64,000 nt of DNA from Marivita sp030148515 (GCF_048006345.1 NZ_CP180351.1:3100001-3164000); one strand, 5' to 3'; counted from the stretch's first letter, positions 26,539 through 36,394 are shown. Numbers and translations are program-made. The notes: generated by a model not told the origin, from the letters alone.

Positions 26539-27867
26539 TCATCCCATGCGCAGTGCCCTTTCAAATTGCCGCTGATCGTTCCACCGGTACCAGGACACGG
26601 CGGCAGGCAAGAACCATGGCTTGCCGCGATAAAGGGGACGCGTCGGGAACGGCAGGCCGTCAAAGGCCGTGACACCCTTGGGCAGGCCGAGAACCTTCTG
26701 CCCCGCCCGCATCCCCAGATAGGGCGCCATCGACACACCGGACCCGCAATAGCCCATCGCGTAATGCACGCCGTCATACACGCCCGTATGCGCCAGTTCG
26801 TCGAAACTGTACGCGACGGTGCCGCTCCAGGCATGAGACAGGGCCACGCCTTCGAGTTCGGGGAAGATGCGGCACATATCCTGCCTGAGCCGGGTCGCGC
26901 CGGCCAGTGCGGTCGTCTCGGATGCCGACACTCTGCCACCGAACAGGACGCGCCTGCGGTCCGGGGATGCACGGTAATAGTAGACAACCTTACAGGTGTC
27001 GCTGGCGATGCGATCACCCGGAAACAGGGCGTCTATCGTGCTTTCCGGCAATTCCTCGGTTGCGATGATGTAGCTGCCAATGGGGATCACGCGGCGCTGC
27101 AACCACGGTGTCAGCGCGGTGGTATAGCCATTGGTCGCGACGATCACATCGCGTGCCTCGACAGACCCATTTGCGGTCTCGACGCGAAAGCCTGATCCCT
27201 GTCGGGCAATATGCGTCACGCGGCAATGGCCAACAACCAAAGCCCCGGCATCAAGCGCAAGACGCAGCAGTTCGCGGTGAAACTTGCCCGGGTGAAGCGA
27301 ACAATGTGCCGAAAAGACGACGCCGCCGAAATAGGTGTCTGTTCCCAATTGGGTACGCTGTTCGCTGCGGGGCACGGCAAAGCTATCGATGCCTTCCTGC
27401 CGACGCATCTTTTCAGCGTCGCGGACAAGCGTCTCGTAATGCTGCGGCGTATGTGCTGCATGAAACCGTCCGACACGGCGAAAATCGCAGTCCAACGCTT
27501 CAGCTGCAACGAAGTCACCGATCCATTTCAGCGCGTTGGAACCTTCTGCGCGGATCCCCTGCGCACGCCCGGCACCGAATTTCTCGGTCAGCTTTTCCAG
27601 TGAGGGCTTCACACTTGTGCTGATCTGCCCGCCATTGCGGGTGCTGCATCCGAAGCCCGGATCTTCGGCATCCACAACCAAGGTAGACCGCCCGGCGCGC
27701 GCAGTGACCAAAGCAGCGCTCAGCCCGGTATACCCTGACCCCACGATCAGAACATCTACCTTGGCAGGCAGGTCTGTCGCCAACGGGGGCGGCGCACCGA
27801 TTTGGTCATGCCAATAGGGGCTTTGCCTGATCTCTGTCAGTTGCATTGAATCGAACCCGGTTCCCAT
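26539..27867 (-). CDS. FAD-dependent amine/amino-acid oxidoreductase (PuuB/DadA-type)
   Basis: 442 residues. The dinucleotide-binding motif VLIVGSGYTGLSAAL (about 33-47), CSTRNGGQIS near the FAD and the C-terminal GYCGSGVSMAPYLG define the glycine oxidase/gamma-glutamylputrescine oxidase family. It would oxidise a primary or secondary amine to an imine. ATG 27846 is an alternative start closer to the family N-terminus. Located between the ABC operon and a MocR regulator transcribed the same way; it probably acts on the imported compound. Confidence 0.85.
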   Translation of the reverse strand: MGTGFDSMQLTEIRQSPYWHDQIGAPPPLATDLPAKVDVLIVGSGYTGLSAALVTARAGRSTLVVDAEDPGFGCSTRNGGQISTSVKPSLEKLTEKFGAGRAQGIRAEGSNALKWIGDFVAAEALDCDFRRVGRFHAAHTPQHYETLVRDAEKMRRQEGIDSFAVPRSEQRTQLGTDTYFGGVVFSAHCSLHPGKFHRELLRLALDAGALVVGHCRVTHIARQGSGFRVETANGSVEARDVIVATNGYTTALTPWLQRRVIPIGSYIIATEELPESTIDALFPGDRIASDTCKVVYYYRASPDRRRVLFGGRVSASETTALAGATRLRQDMCRIFPELEGVALSHAWSGTVAYSFDELAHTGVYDGVHYAMGYCGSGVSMAPYLGMRAGQKVLGLPKGVTAFDGLPFPTRPLYRGKPWFLPAAVSWYRWNDQRQFERALRMG

Positions 27868-27955
27868 AGCTCGGGCAAGACATTTCCGCCCGCTGGCTTG
27901 ATCCGAAGGCTAGGCGACTATTGGCACGCAACTCATATCCAATATGATAAAACGA

Positions 27956-29473
27956 TCAGACCAATCTGCGTGCGTCGCAAGACCGAAGCGCCGGCAGGTT
28001 GCGCAAAACACTGATACCCCATGTGATGTCCTCGGGCGTGGCGCAGCCAAACCCGAAAACCAGCCCGGATTGGGGGTTCGGAGACAGGCAGTATCGCCCC
28101 AAGGGCGCAAGGGTAACACCCGCCTGCCTGGCCTGCTGCACGATATCGGTTTCGCTGAAACCAGCCTCAAGGAAAGCGGGCGTATGAAACCCGCTGGTCG
28201 TCTTTTGCAGGCGAATGCTGTCGGGCAAGGTTCGTGCGGCATCTTGCAGGGCTTCGTGACGTGCCTTGTAGAGCTGTCGCATCAAACGGATGTAAGTCGC
28301 GAAATGGCCCTCGTCCATGAATTCGGCGACCACCGCTTGGGTCATTGTAGACGGCCCGCTGGCCCATGTGTCGAACATCTTGTCGAAGTTGTCGACCATG
28401 CGGTCGGGCACCAGGACAAAGCCCAATCGCAGCGATGGGAACAGCGATTTCGAAAACGTGCCGACATACAGCACGCGACCATTGGCATCTATGCTGTGGA
28501 GCGCCGGACCCGGAGCGTTGCCAAAGTAAAACTCGCCATCGTAGTCGTCTTCGATGATCAGGGCCTGTGCTTTTTCCGCTGCCTGCAACAGTTCCAACCT
28601 GCGCGGCAAGGACATCACGTGCCCCAGTGGCTGTTGATGCGACGGGGTGACAAAGGCCAGCCGGAAATGCGGTGCCTTGGACAAGCCATCGGCGACAACC
28701 AGCCCCTCGTCGTCAACAGCGACAGGCACCATTTCCGCACCTTCGGACAAAAGCGCGTTGCGCGCGCCAGATGCCCCAGGGTTTTCCATCCAGACTCTAT
28801 CGCCGGGATTCAGGAAAAGCCGCCCAATCAAGGAAAACGCATGCTGTGCGCCCGAGGTGACGAAAACTTGCTCGGGATGGCACCGGATTCCCTTGAGCGC
28901 ACCAAGATGCGTGGCAATCGCACGGCGAAGCGCCGCCAGTCCTTTGGGTTGCCCATAGCCCATGACATCGCTGCGAGCGCCCCGCAGGTGCCGGGCCGAC
29001 AGACGCGACCAATGCGTCATCGGAAACGCGTCCAGCGCAGGCAACGCTGTGGTGAACGCCCGCGGTTTGTGCGGCAACCACAACCGATGGGCAAATCCGG
29101 TCTGCGCATCGCTGATCACGTAGGACAACCTTGGCTGTCGCCCCGCAGACCCGGAGGCCTGTCTCGGAGCAGCGACAAGGCTCTGGTTCTCAAGCGTTTC
29201 GCTGACGAATGTCCCTGCACCGATGCGCGAGACAAGCATACCTTCCGACACAAGTCGGTCGATGGCGTCGATCACAGTGGTGCGCGATACTCCGATTTCA
29301 CGGGCCAGCACCCGGGTCGCCGGCAACCGATCACCGGCGCCCAGCGCGCCCGACAGGATCTTGTCGCGCAAGGCCATGTAGAGCTGAACACTGACGCTGC
29401 GCCTGAGCGAACGGTCAAGCCGGATCGAGGACAACAACGCTCCGGCGGCATGTTTCAAGGTCGCCCCCGCCAA
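27956..29473 (-). CDS. MocR/PdxR-type regulator (GntR helix-turn-helix fused to aminotransferase fold)
   Basis: 505 residues: GntR winged helix (LRDKILSGALGAGDRLPATRVLAREIG about 35-60) joined to a fold-type I aminotransferase domain with PLP lysine in YVGTFSKSLFPSLRLGF and NPGASG, EDDYDGEF motifs. MocR regulators sense PLP adducts with amines; EnuR of ectoine catabolism and PdxR, GabR and TauR are relatives. It is divergent from the mandelate racemase-type gene and upstream of the FAD oxidase. Target genes are probably these two and the ABC operon. Confidence 0.9.
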   Translation of the reverse strand: MAGATLKHAAGALLSSIRLDRSLRRSVSVQLYMALRDKILSGALGAGDRLPATRVLAREIGVSRTTVIDAIDRLVSEGMLVSRIGAGTFVSETLENQSLVAAPRQASGSAGRQPRLSYVISDAQTGFAHRLWLPHKPRAFTTALPALDAFPMTHWSRLSARHLRGARSDVMGYGQPKGLAALRRAIATHLGALKGIRCHPEQVFVTSGAQHAFSLIGRLFLNPGDRVWMENPGASGARNALLSEGAEMVPVAVDDEGLVVADGLSKAPHFRLAFVTPSHQQPLGHVMSLPRRLELLQAAEKAQALIIEDDYDGEFYFGNAPGPALHSIDANGRVLYVGTFSKSLFPSLRLGFVLVPDRMVDNFDKMFDTWASGPSTMTQAVVAEFMDEGHFATYIRLMRQLYKARHEALQDAARTLPDSIRLQKTTSGFHTPAFLEAGFSETDIVQQARQAGVTLAPLGRYCLSPNPQSGLVFGFGCATPEDITWGISVLRNLPALRSCDARRLV

Positions 29474-29577
29474 TTGGTATGAAGAAAAAGCCTAAATGGA
29501 TATATCTGGCATCCCGATTTTTCGCCAGCTTTTTCACAGAACCGCCCAGCCCGGACGGTCGTAGCGTGTGGTGGTCA

Positions 29578-30681
29578 ATGAAACTCGTCAAGCTTGAAAC
29601 CTTTTCCAACCAATATGTCTGTTTCGTGCGTGCGACCGCCGAAGATGGCGCGCAAGGCTGGGGTCAGGTCGCGCCATACTATGCCGACATCACGGCGCAG
29701 GTCGTGCACCGGCAGGTCGCGCCGTATGCCTTGGGCATGGATTGCGGCGATATCGACGCCATGCTTGAAACGGTGCGCGACCGTGAACACAAGTTTCCCG
29801 GATCCTATCTGCGGCGGGCGATGGGGGGTGTCGACACGGCGCTCTGGGACATGCGTGGCAAACGCGAAGGCAAACCGGTCTGCGCCCTGATCGGCGGCAC
29901 TCCGGGCAAGGTGCGGGCCTATGGGTCGTCAATGAAACGCGACATCACACCGAAGGACGAAGCGGAACGACTGCTGAGATTGCGTGACACCCAAGGTTTT
30001 GACGCCTTCAAGTTCCGCATCGGAGCAGAGGTCGGGCACGATCAGGACGAATGGCCGGGACGAACCGAAGAGATCGTCCCCACGATGCGGAAGGCCATGG
30101 GGGACAGCGTTGCGTTACTTGTTGATGCCAATTCCTGCTATGCGCCAGCCCGCGCCATCGAAGTCGGGCGCATGCTGCAGGACAATGGAATCTCGCATTA
30201 CGAAGAGCCTTGCCCCTACTGGGAGTTTTCCCAGACAAAGGAAGTGACCGACGCGCTCGAAATCGATGTAACCGGCGGCGAACAGGACTGCATGATGGAA
30301 CGGTGGCAGACGATGATCACGGACCGCGTCGTCGATGTGCTCCAACCCGACATCTGCTATCTCGGCGGTCTGTCACGGACCTTGCGCGTGGCCCGTATGG
30401 CAGAAGCCGCAGGACTGCCGATCACTCCGCACGCGGCAAACCTTTCGATGGTGACGCTGTTCACCATGCACCTCCTGCGCGCGATCCCGAACGCCGGAAA
30501 GTATCTGGAGTTTTCGATCGAAGGGCTGGATTACTATCCTTGGCAGGATGGTCTTTTTACGTACGAACCGTACCGGATCGAAGACGGTTGCGCCACGGTC
30601 ACCGATGCCCCCGGTTGGGGCGTCGAGGTCGCGCCCGAATGGTTGGAGAAGTCCGACTACCGGGTGTCCGAGCCGGGGTGA
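29578..30681 (+). CDS. enolase-superfamily enzyme, mandelate racemase-type dehydratase
   Basis: 367 residues from ATG 29578. Active-site pattern of the MandR subgroup: general base in FKFRIG (KxR), metal ligands Asp (LLVDANS), Glu (YEEPCP) and Glu (TGGEQ), and the Asp-His dyad in LQPDICYLGG and TPHAAN. Such enzymes dehydrate or epimerise acid sugars by abstracting the proton alpha to a carboxylate. An in-frame extension upstream to 29479 lacks family sequence. It is divergent from MocR; if regulated by it, an acid sugar amine derivative might be the substrate. Specific substrate unknown. Confidence 0.83.
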   Translation: MKLVKLETFSNQYVCFVRATAEDGAQGWGQVAPYYADITAQVVHRQVAPYALGMDCGDIDAMLETVRDREHKFPGSYLRRAMGGVDTALWDMRGKREGKPVCALIGGTPGKVRAYGSSMKRDITPKDEAERLLRLRDTQGFDAFKFRIGAEVGHDQDEWPGRTEEIVPTMRKAMGDSVALLVDANSCYAPARAIEVGRMLQDNGISHYEEPCPYWEFSQTKEVTDALEIDVTGGEQDCMMERWQTMITDRVVDVLQPDICYLGGLSRTLRVARMAEAAGLPITPHAANLSMVTLFTMHLLRAIPNAGKYLEFSIEGLDYYPWQDGLFTYEPYRIEDGCATVTDAPGWGVEVAPEWLEKSDYRVSEPG

Positions 30682-30763
30682 ACATCCGCGTGCCGACACC
30701 AGATCGCATGCAGATCTGAAGCGGGCGCGCTTTCCGCTTGTTCTTCTGCGTCCGACGATCGGT

Positions 30764-32482
30764 CTATCGGAAATAGGACAGGCCCTTGTTACGTGCGGCA
30801 TTCACCCAATTGGGCACAAACGGGACGATCTTGTCCTGCGTTGGCACCATCATTTCGATGAAGTTCGCGCCGGGATGCGCAAGAGCGGCCGCAAGCGCCG
30901 GTTCGATCTGGTCTTCCGACGTCACGCGGGTTGCCGAGAAGCCAAATCCTTCGGCAACCTTTACATAATCGACAGCGCCGAAATCGGTGGTCCACGGTGC
31001 ATCGACGTCATCCAGAAGGATGGCTTCGCCCCGGATCCATCCATAGCTGTCATTGCGCATCAGGATCACGGTGATGTTCTTGCCGCTGCGCCGGATGGTT
31101 TCGAAGTCACCCAGAACAAAGGCCAAAGACCCATCGCCTGTCAGACAAATCACCGGACCGTCGCTGGCATAGGCCGCGCCAATGGCTGCAGGCACGGAAT
31201 AGCCAAGCGCCCCCATGGAGTAGTTCGTCAGATAGCGTCGCCCGGCCTTGCGCACCGACATGAGGGCCGATGGATAGATCGCGGCAACACCCGGTTCGGC
31301 GGTGACGATCCCATCATCGGGCAACAGCCGATCCAGTGACTGAGCCAGCCGGACCGGCGACAAAGTGCCTTTCGGCATGGGGATATTGGCGTTGAACACC
31401 GCATCCAGCGCCGATTTCTTCAGTTCGGTCAAATCCACGCTTGGGCGATCAAGATCAGGATGCCCAAGGCGAAGCAGCTCCAGCAAGTATTCCAGTGTTG
31501 CGCGCGCATCGCCGACGAGCCCGACGGCAAGCGGGAAGTTATTTCCCATATGGGCTTCGGCGATGTCGAGTTGAATGAACGTCTTGGACTGTGGCGCGCC
31601 GTACAGCGTCCAGTGATTGGTGGAACTGGAATCCGTGTTTGACCCAATGAGAAAGATGGTATCGGCAGCACCGGCATAGTCGTTGGCATACCCCATGCCA
31701 CCCCGCGCACCGATCACACGCAGCGACAGTGGGTGGGTCTCGGGGACCGTGCCTTTGCCGGGCGTTGTGGTTGCAACGGGGATTTGCAACAGCTCGGCGA
31801 GTTCGAGCACCGCAGCGCCAGCCCCGGAAATGAGCGCGCCCTGACCACACACGATCAACGGCTTTTCGGCAGCAAGGAGTAAGGCCATTGCCTGTCTGAT
31901 CTTCGCATGATCCGCGACAGGGCGGTGGGCCGGGTAGTGCCGATACTCCGGCTCTGCATAAAGATCGGTGATCTCGGCCTCTTCGTGGAAGACATTGATC
32001 GGCACCCGAACATGCACCGGCGCAGGGCGTCCCGAGGTGGCGACCCGGAACGCGCGGCGCAGAAGGAAGGGGATATCTTGCACGCGTGTGAGGTAGAAGG
32101 ATTCCTTGCAGATGCTCGAATAGAGCGCCGTCTGGTCAAGGCCCGTCAGACCGTGCTTCTTGTCCTGATTCACTGGAATGTCCGAGCTGAAGAAGATCAC
32201 CGGAACCGACGACAAATACGCTTCGGCAATGCCGGGCGCGCAATGGGTGACGCCGGGACTGGGCGCTTCAAGAACGGCGGGGCGACCCGTGACCTTGGCA
32301 TAGGCTTCGGCCGCGAAGGACGCGGTGCGTTCATCACGCGTCAGAACGAATTTGATCGGTGACGAGTTCTGCCACTCCTTGTACCAGCCGATGGTTGTTT
32401 CGCCCGGCAATCCGAACACACACCCGACCTCGTGCAGCTCCAGCATCCTGAGAATGACTTGCGCGCCGTTCATCCGTGTCAT
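30764..32482 (-). CDS. thiamine diphosphate-dependent enzyme, acetolactate synthase-like
   Basis: 572 residues with the three-domain order of the ThDP decarboxylase/synthase family: N-terminal PYR domain with the catalytic Glu in TRDERTASFAAEAYA (about residue 51), central domain, and PP domain with GDGSLAFVLGDFETI as cofactor motif (GDG...N, ending at MRND). ATG 32482 chosen because homology begins there. It starts 10 bases after the BASS-like gene and ends the long operon. It is too far from AHAS partners (no small subunit nearby) to call ilvB; it probably decarboxylates or ligates a 2-oxo acid made by the D-amino-acid dehydrogenase. Confidence 0.82.
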   Translation of the reverse strand: MTRMNGAQVILRMLELHEVGCVFGLPGETTIGWYKEWQNSSPIKFVLTRDERTASFAAEAYAKVTGRPAVLEAPSPGVTHCAPGIAEAYLSSVPVIFFSSDIPVNQDKKHGLTGLDQTALYSSICKESFYLTRVQDIPFLLRRAFRVATSGRPAPVHVRVPINVFHEEAEITDLYAEPEYRHYPAHRPVADHAKIRQAMALLLAAEKPLIVCGQGALISGAGAAVLELAELLQIPVATTTPGKGTVPETHPLSLRVIGARGGMGYANDYAGAADTIFLIGSNTDSSSTNHWTLYGAPQSKTFIQLDIAEAHMGNNFPLAVGLVGDARATLEYLLELLRLGHPDLDRPSVDLTELKKSALDAVFNANIPMPKGTLSPVRLAQSLDRLLPDDGIVTAEPGVAAIYPSALMSVRKAGRRYLTNYSMGALGYSVPAAIGAAYASDGPVICLTGDGSLAFVLGDFETIRRSGKNITVILMRNDSYGWIRGEAILLDDVDAPWTTDFGAVDYVKVAEGFGFSATRVTSEDQIEPALAAALAHPGANFIEMMVPTQDKIVPFVPNWVNAARNKGLSYFR

Positions 32483-32492
32483 GCGCTTTCCT

Positions 32493-33443
32493 TCACTGTT
32501 TGAGGTTGTCCGCACCCACAAGGTCGCGGGGGCGAAGTGCTTTTCCAAGCAAAATGGGCGTCAGGTACATCGGGAATTGGTAACAGCCAATGAACAGCAG
32601 AACCCGGTCCATCACCTCGGGCGGCAGGGCGACAAGGAACAGCGCGATATTGCGGTTCCCTGCGATGATGCTTGTACCCGTGCGATCACGCGTTTCGTCT
32701 TCGACCGGGACAAAGCGATGCGCCAGAAGTTGCAGCCCGAAATTGATGACAAACGCGAAAGCCAGCCAAGACGCGAAATGCAGCGGTGACGCAAGCAATG
32801 CAGGACCGGCGGCGCTCATCAGGCCGATGACGACGACGGCCAGCAAAATGGCCGACCCACCATCAAGCGCGGTACGACCGGTCTCACTCATATCGCGCCA
32901 GAGGAACCACCGCAGGGCAAAGGCCGTTCCGACGGCACCAAACACCACGCCGATCAATCGGACCGTGCCAAGCAGAGCCTGCACTGGGGACTCTACAATT
33001 GGAGACAGCGTCAAAACCGCCAAAGCGGTGAGGGGGAACAGCGCTGTCCCGACCAGCATGATCCGCATGGCGACTGACGGGTCCTGCCCCATGAGGATTG
33101 TGAAGTTGGCGCTTCCCGTGACAGACGGTGCCGCCAAGACCAGAACAAGGGCCATGCCCCACGGCGTTGAGGCCATGCCCATGGCGGTCAAGACACCCAA
33201 AGCCAGAAGCGGCGCAATCAACTGGTAACCGATCACCGTACTAAGCGTGTGGCCGATGGCTTTTAGGCTGCCAATAGTGGCGCGTGGCCCGATGCGCAAA
33301 GCGGCCACGAACAGCAATGCGCTGACCAGTTCCGGCAGCCAGGGCCGCATCGTCTGTGCGACCCCGGGCAAGGCAAGCCCCGCCGCCAAACCGGCGACAA
33401 GGCTCCAGCGTCCGTGCCGGGCAGCGAAGGCGAGCGGGCTCAC
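32493..33443 (-). CDS. BASS-like membrane transporter
   Basis: 316 residues with about ten hydrophobic helices; ALLFVAALRIGP and LAAPSVTGSANFTILMGQDPS resemble the bile acid:sodium symporter fold, and the crossover GTSIIAGNRNIALFLVALP matches the second discontinuous helix of that fold. GTG start overlaps the TRAP permease stop by one base (TAGTG). Its place behind a complete TRAP system suggests export or alternative import of a pathway acid. Confidence 0.75.
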   Translation of the reverse strand: MSPLAFAARHGRWSLVAGLAAGLALPGVAQTMRPWLPELVSALLFVAALRIGPRATIGSLKAIGHTLSTVIGYQLIAPLLALGVLTAMGMASTPWGMALVLVLAAPSVTGSANFTILMGQDPSVAMRIMLVGTALFPLTALAVLTLSPIVESPVQALLGTVRLIGVVFGAVGTAFALRWFLWRDMSETGRTALDGGSAILLAVVVIGLMSAAGPALLASPLHFASWLAFAFVINFGLQLLAHRFVPVEDETRDRTGTSIIAGNRNIALFLVALPPEVMDRVLLFIGCYQFPMYLTPILLGKALRPRDLVGADNLKQ

Positions 33444-34747
33444 TATCTTTGTCGGATATTATCAGGCAGCCACGTTGCCAGTTCGGGGAAGGCGATCAAG
33501 ACAAAGACCATCACGACCATGATGAGGAACATCGGGATCGCCGCCTTGGCGATGAAGTTCATCTCGTGGGTCGTCATGCCCTGAAGCACGAACAGGTTGA
33601 ACCCGATGGGCGGCGTGATCTGTGCCATCTCGACAACCACCACGATGAAGATGCCGAACCAGATGATGTCGATGCCGGCATCCCGGATCATCGGCTCGAC
33701 CACAGCCATGGTCAGAACTACCGAGGAGATGCCATCAAGGAACATGCCGAGTATGATGTAGAACACCAGCAGCGCCATCAGCAATTCGAAACGGCTGAGC
33801 TCCAGCGAGGCGATCAGGTCCGCCAATCCGCGCGGTAAGCCGGTGAACCCCATCGAAAGAGACAGGAACGCTGCACCCGCAAGGATCAGCGCAATCATGG
33901 CAGATGTGCGGACCGCACCCATAAGGCTCTCGGTGAAGGTACTCCAAGTCAACGAGCCTTGCGTGGCCGCCAGCACCATCGATCCAATGACACCAAAAGC
34001 CGCGGCCTCGGTCGCCGTGGCAAAGCCCAGATACATCGAGCCGATCACCACAAGGATCAGACAGATGACGGGGATCAGAAAGCGCGAGTTTTTGACTTTC
34101 TCGACAAAGCTCATGGGTTCTTCGGGGATCGGATTGAAGTCTTTGGACACGAAAGACATCACGGCCACATACGCCATGAACATCGATGCCAGCACCAAGC
34201 CCGGCAAAATGCCCGCCATAAACAGTTTGGTGATCGATTCATTGATCGTGACGCCGTAGACGATCAGCGTCAGGGACGGAGGGATCATCAAACCCAGCGT
34301 TGCAGCACCAGCCAGAGTGCCGATCACCATGTTTTCGGGATAGTTGCGTTTGCGCAGTTCCGGGATCGACATCTTGCCGACTGTGGTCAGCGTCGCGGCG
34401 GACGAGCCAGACACAGCCGCAAAGACCGTACACCCCACGATGTTGGTGTGCACCAGCCCACCTGGCAATCGCGCAAGCCAGGGCGACAGGCCACGGAACA
34501 TGTCCTCGGACAATCGCGTTCGGTACAGGATCTCGCCCATCCAGATAAACAAAGGCAGCGCGGTCAGCGTCCACGACGACGACGCGCCCCAGACGCGGGT
34601 GATCATGGCATCGCCGGGTGGACGGGATGTAAACAACTCCATCCCGACAAAGGCGACGCCCATAAGCGCAAGCCCGACCCAGACACCGGAACCGAGCAGG
34701 AAGAACAGAACGAAGAGGAAGATGGCAATCGGGGCAAGCTGTTCCAT
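33443..34747 (-). CDS. dctM: TRAP transporter large permease (DctM family)
   Basis: 434 residues, about 12-13 helices, with the family segments FVLFFLLGSGVWVGLALMGV, IMIPPSLTLIVYG-like GLMIPPSLTLIVYGVTINES, and the C-terminal ITPPIGFNLFVLQGMT. It uses the sodium gradient to take up a carboxylate delivered by the periplasmic DctP. Starts 6 bases after dctQ. Confidence 0.93.
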   Translation of the reverse strand: MEQLAPIAIFLFVLFFLLGSGVWVGLALMGVAFVGMELFTSRPPGDAMITRVWGASSSWTLTALPLFIWMGEILYRTRLSEDMFRGLSPWLARLPGGLVHTNIVGCTVFAAVSGSSAATLTTVGKMSIPELRKRNYPENMVIGTLAGAATLGLMIPPSLTLIVYGVTINESITKLFMAGILPGLVLASMFMAYVAVMSFVSKDFNPIPEEPMSFVEKVKNSRFLIPVICLILVVIGSMYLGFATATEAAAFGVIGSMVLAATQGSLTWSTFTESLMGAVRTSAMIALILAGAAFLSLSMGFTGLPRGLADLIASLELSRFELLMALLVFYIILGMFLDGISSVVLTMAVVEPMIRDAGIDIIWFGIFIVVVVEMAQITPPIGFNLFVLQGMTTHEMNFIAKAAIPMFLIMVVMVFVLIAFPELATWLPDNIRQR

Positions 34748-34753
34748 GATGCG

Positions 34754-35284
34754 TTACTCCGCGTGGCTCTGTTCAATCAGATCAGATTTGATCCCGTGTT
34801 CGCCTTTGAAGAGCAGTTGAACCAGATGGTCCCAGAAAGCGATGGCCAACAGAATGGCGCCAACGGACATCGAGATCTGGGGAACCCAGATCGGGGTCTT
34901 ATCCAGCCCTTGGCTGATCTCATTCCAGCGCCATGACACATACGTGCCTTTGACGGCGTACCAGGCAAAATAGGTTGCAATCAGCGTTCCCATACCGAAG
35001 CAAAAGGTCTCTCCCCAGCGTCGCTTTGACCCCAAAGCGCTCAGAACGAGGGATACCCGTATGTGCGCGCCATGGTTCAGAGCATAGGCAAAAGCGAAGA
35101 ACGATGCGGCGGCCATGCAGTACCCGGCATAATCGGTTGCTCCGGGAAAAGTCACACCTGACCAACGCGCGAGCATCTGCAAGACAATGATGGCCAGAAT
35201 GCCAACGAGGAAAAACGCAGCGATGATCCCACCTGCCAGATAGAGAAAGTCAAGAATACGTCTGAGCGCGCGCGCTGCCGCCAT
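34754..35284 (-). CDS. dctQ: TRAP transporter small permease (DctQ family)
   Basis: 176 residues, four helices, with the loop RWSGVTFPGATDYAGYCMAA and ALNHGAHIRVSL that marks DctQ proteins. Partner of dctM. Separated from dctP by a gap with a stem-loop. Confidence 0.9.
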   Translation of the reverse strand: MAAARALRRILDFLYLAGGIIAAFFLVGILAIIVLQMLARWSGVTFPGATDYAGYCMAAASFFAFAYALNHGAHIRVSLVLSALGSKRRWGETFCFGMGTLIATYFAWYAVKGTYVSWRWNEISQGLDKTPIWVPQISMSVGAILLAIAFWDHLVQLLFKGEHGIKSDLIEQSHAE

Positions 35285-35316
35285 TGTCCCGGTCCTGTCT
35301 GTGAATGTTTTGAAAT

Positions 35317-35357
35317 GGGCCGGGGCGACGTCTTGACGTAGACAATCGTCCCGGCCC
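35317..35357. terminator. stem-loop between dctP and dctQ
   Basis: An 8-bp GC-rich inverted repeat (gggccggg / cccggccc), extended by imperfect pairing, in the 85-bp gap between the binding-protein gene and the small permease. No strong T-run follows on the minus strand, so it is probably partial attenuation or mRNA stabilisation rather than full termination. Confidence 0.6.
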
Positions 35358-35369
35358 GTTCAGTTATCG

Positions 35370-36347
35370 TCAGTTTCCGGCCTTATAGGCATCCACGATG
35401 GCTTTTCCGGCATCGCCAGCAACGGCCAGCCATTCGTCGGTCATGGTTGCACCGATGGCCTGAAGTTCGCCCACAAGGGTGTCACTTGCGGCCTCGACGG
35501 TCATGCCGCCTTCACGGAGTCCATTGAGGGTAAAGTCGGTGTAATCCTTCGAGCGCTGAAGCCCTTCTGCCTTTGCAGCGGCCGCGCAATCGTTCATCAC
35601 GGCCTTGCTTGCGTCATCCAGATCATTCCACGCGTCCATGTTCACAAAGACTGCGTTGCGCGGCAGCCATGCATCCACGATGTAGAAATGGTTGAGATGT
35701 TCCCACACCTTGCGGTCGTAGCCCGTGGCACCCGAAGAGATCATCGAATCCGCCACGCCGGTTGCGAAAGCCTGGCTGATTTCGGCAGCTTCGATCTGAA
35801 CCGGGATCATGCCTGTGAGTTCGGCCAACCGCGCGGTTGCGGTTGAATAGGACCGGAATTTGACCCCGTTCATATCTGCGACCGAATTGACCGGGTTACG
35901 GAAGTACAGACCCTGCGGCGGCCACGGCACCGAATAGAGGTAGTGCAGGTTATCTTCGGCCAGGACTTCAGCAACGGCTGGCCCTGCGATTTCCCAAAGC
36001 TTTTCGTGCTCGTCAAAAGACGACACGAGGAACGGGATGGAGTCCACGCCGTAGAGCGGGTTCTCATTCTCGTGGGCCGACAGAAGGCGTTCGCCGATAT
36101 TGGCCTGACCAGTCTGGACGGCGCGCTTGATTTCGTTGCCCGGGAACAGCGAACCCGATGGGTGGGTTACAATCTCAAGATTGCCGCCGGTTCCATCGGT
36201 GACGCACTTGGCAAAATTCGCGCCGACTTCCGAGTGGAAGTTCGAAGCGGCATAGGCCATCGGCATATCCCACGTCTCGGCCATGACCGGAGCGGCCACG
36301 GTGGTCGCCAGCGCGACACCTGCGGTTAAGTTCATTAGCGTTTTCAT
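35370..36347 (-). CDS. dctP: TRAP transporter substrate-binding protein (DctP family)
   Basis: 325 residues, signal peptide ending near VMAE. AYAASNFHSEVGANFAKCV and VKFRSYSTATARLAELTGMIPVQIEAAEISQAFATGVADSM (the conserved Arg-containing ligand loop, residues about 160-200) are typical. The Arg in FRSYS should bind the substrate carboxylate. First transporter gene after the oxidoreductase; the enzymes around it point to an amino acid or hydroxy acid ligand. Confidence 0.92.
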   Translation of the reverse strand: MKTLMNLTAGVALATTVAAPVMAETWDMPMAYAASNFHSEVGANFAKCVTDGTGGNLEIVTHPSGSLFPGNEIKRAVQTGQANIGERLLSAHENENPLYGVDSIPFLVSSFDEHEKLWEIAGPAVAEVLAEDNLHYLYSVPWPPQGLYFRNPVNSVADMNGVKFRSYSTATARLAELTGMIPVQIEAAEISQAFATGVADSMISSGATGYDRKVWEHLNHFYIVDAWLPRNAVFVNMDAWNDLDDASKAVMNDCAAAAKAEGLQRSKDYTDFTLNGLREGGMTVEAASDTLVGELQAIGATMTDEWLAVAGDAGKAIVDAYKAGN

Positions 36348-36394
36348 TTTTTAGTCTCCCTGTGGTTTGGTTCGGTTTTCTTGATTTGATCCCG

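Noticed and set aside
27944..29482. Long plus-strand open frame (512 codons) opposite the MocR gene
   Set aside because: Shadow frame; the minus strand encodes a full-length MocR with intact HTH and PLP motifs, and the plus translation is Arg/Gln/His-rich without domains.
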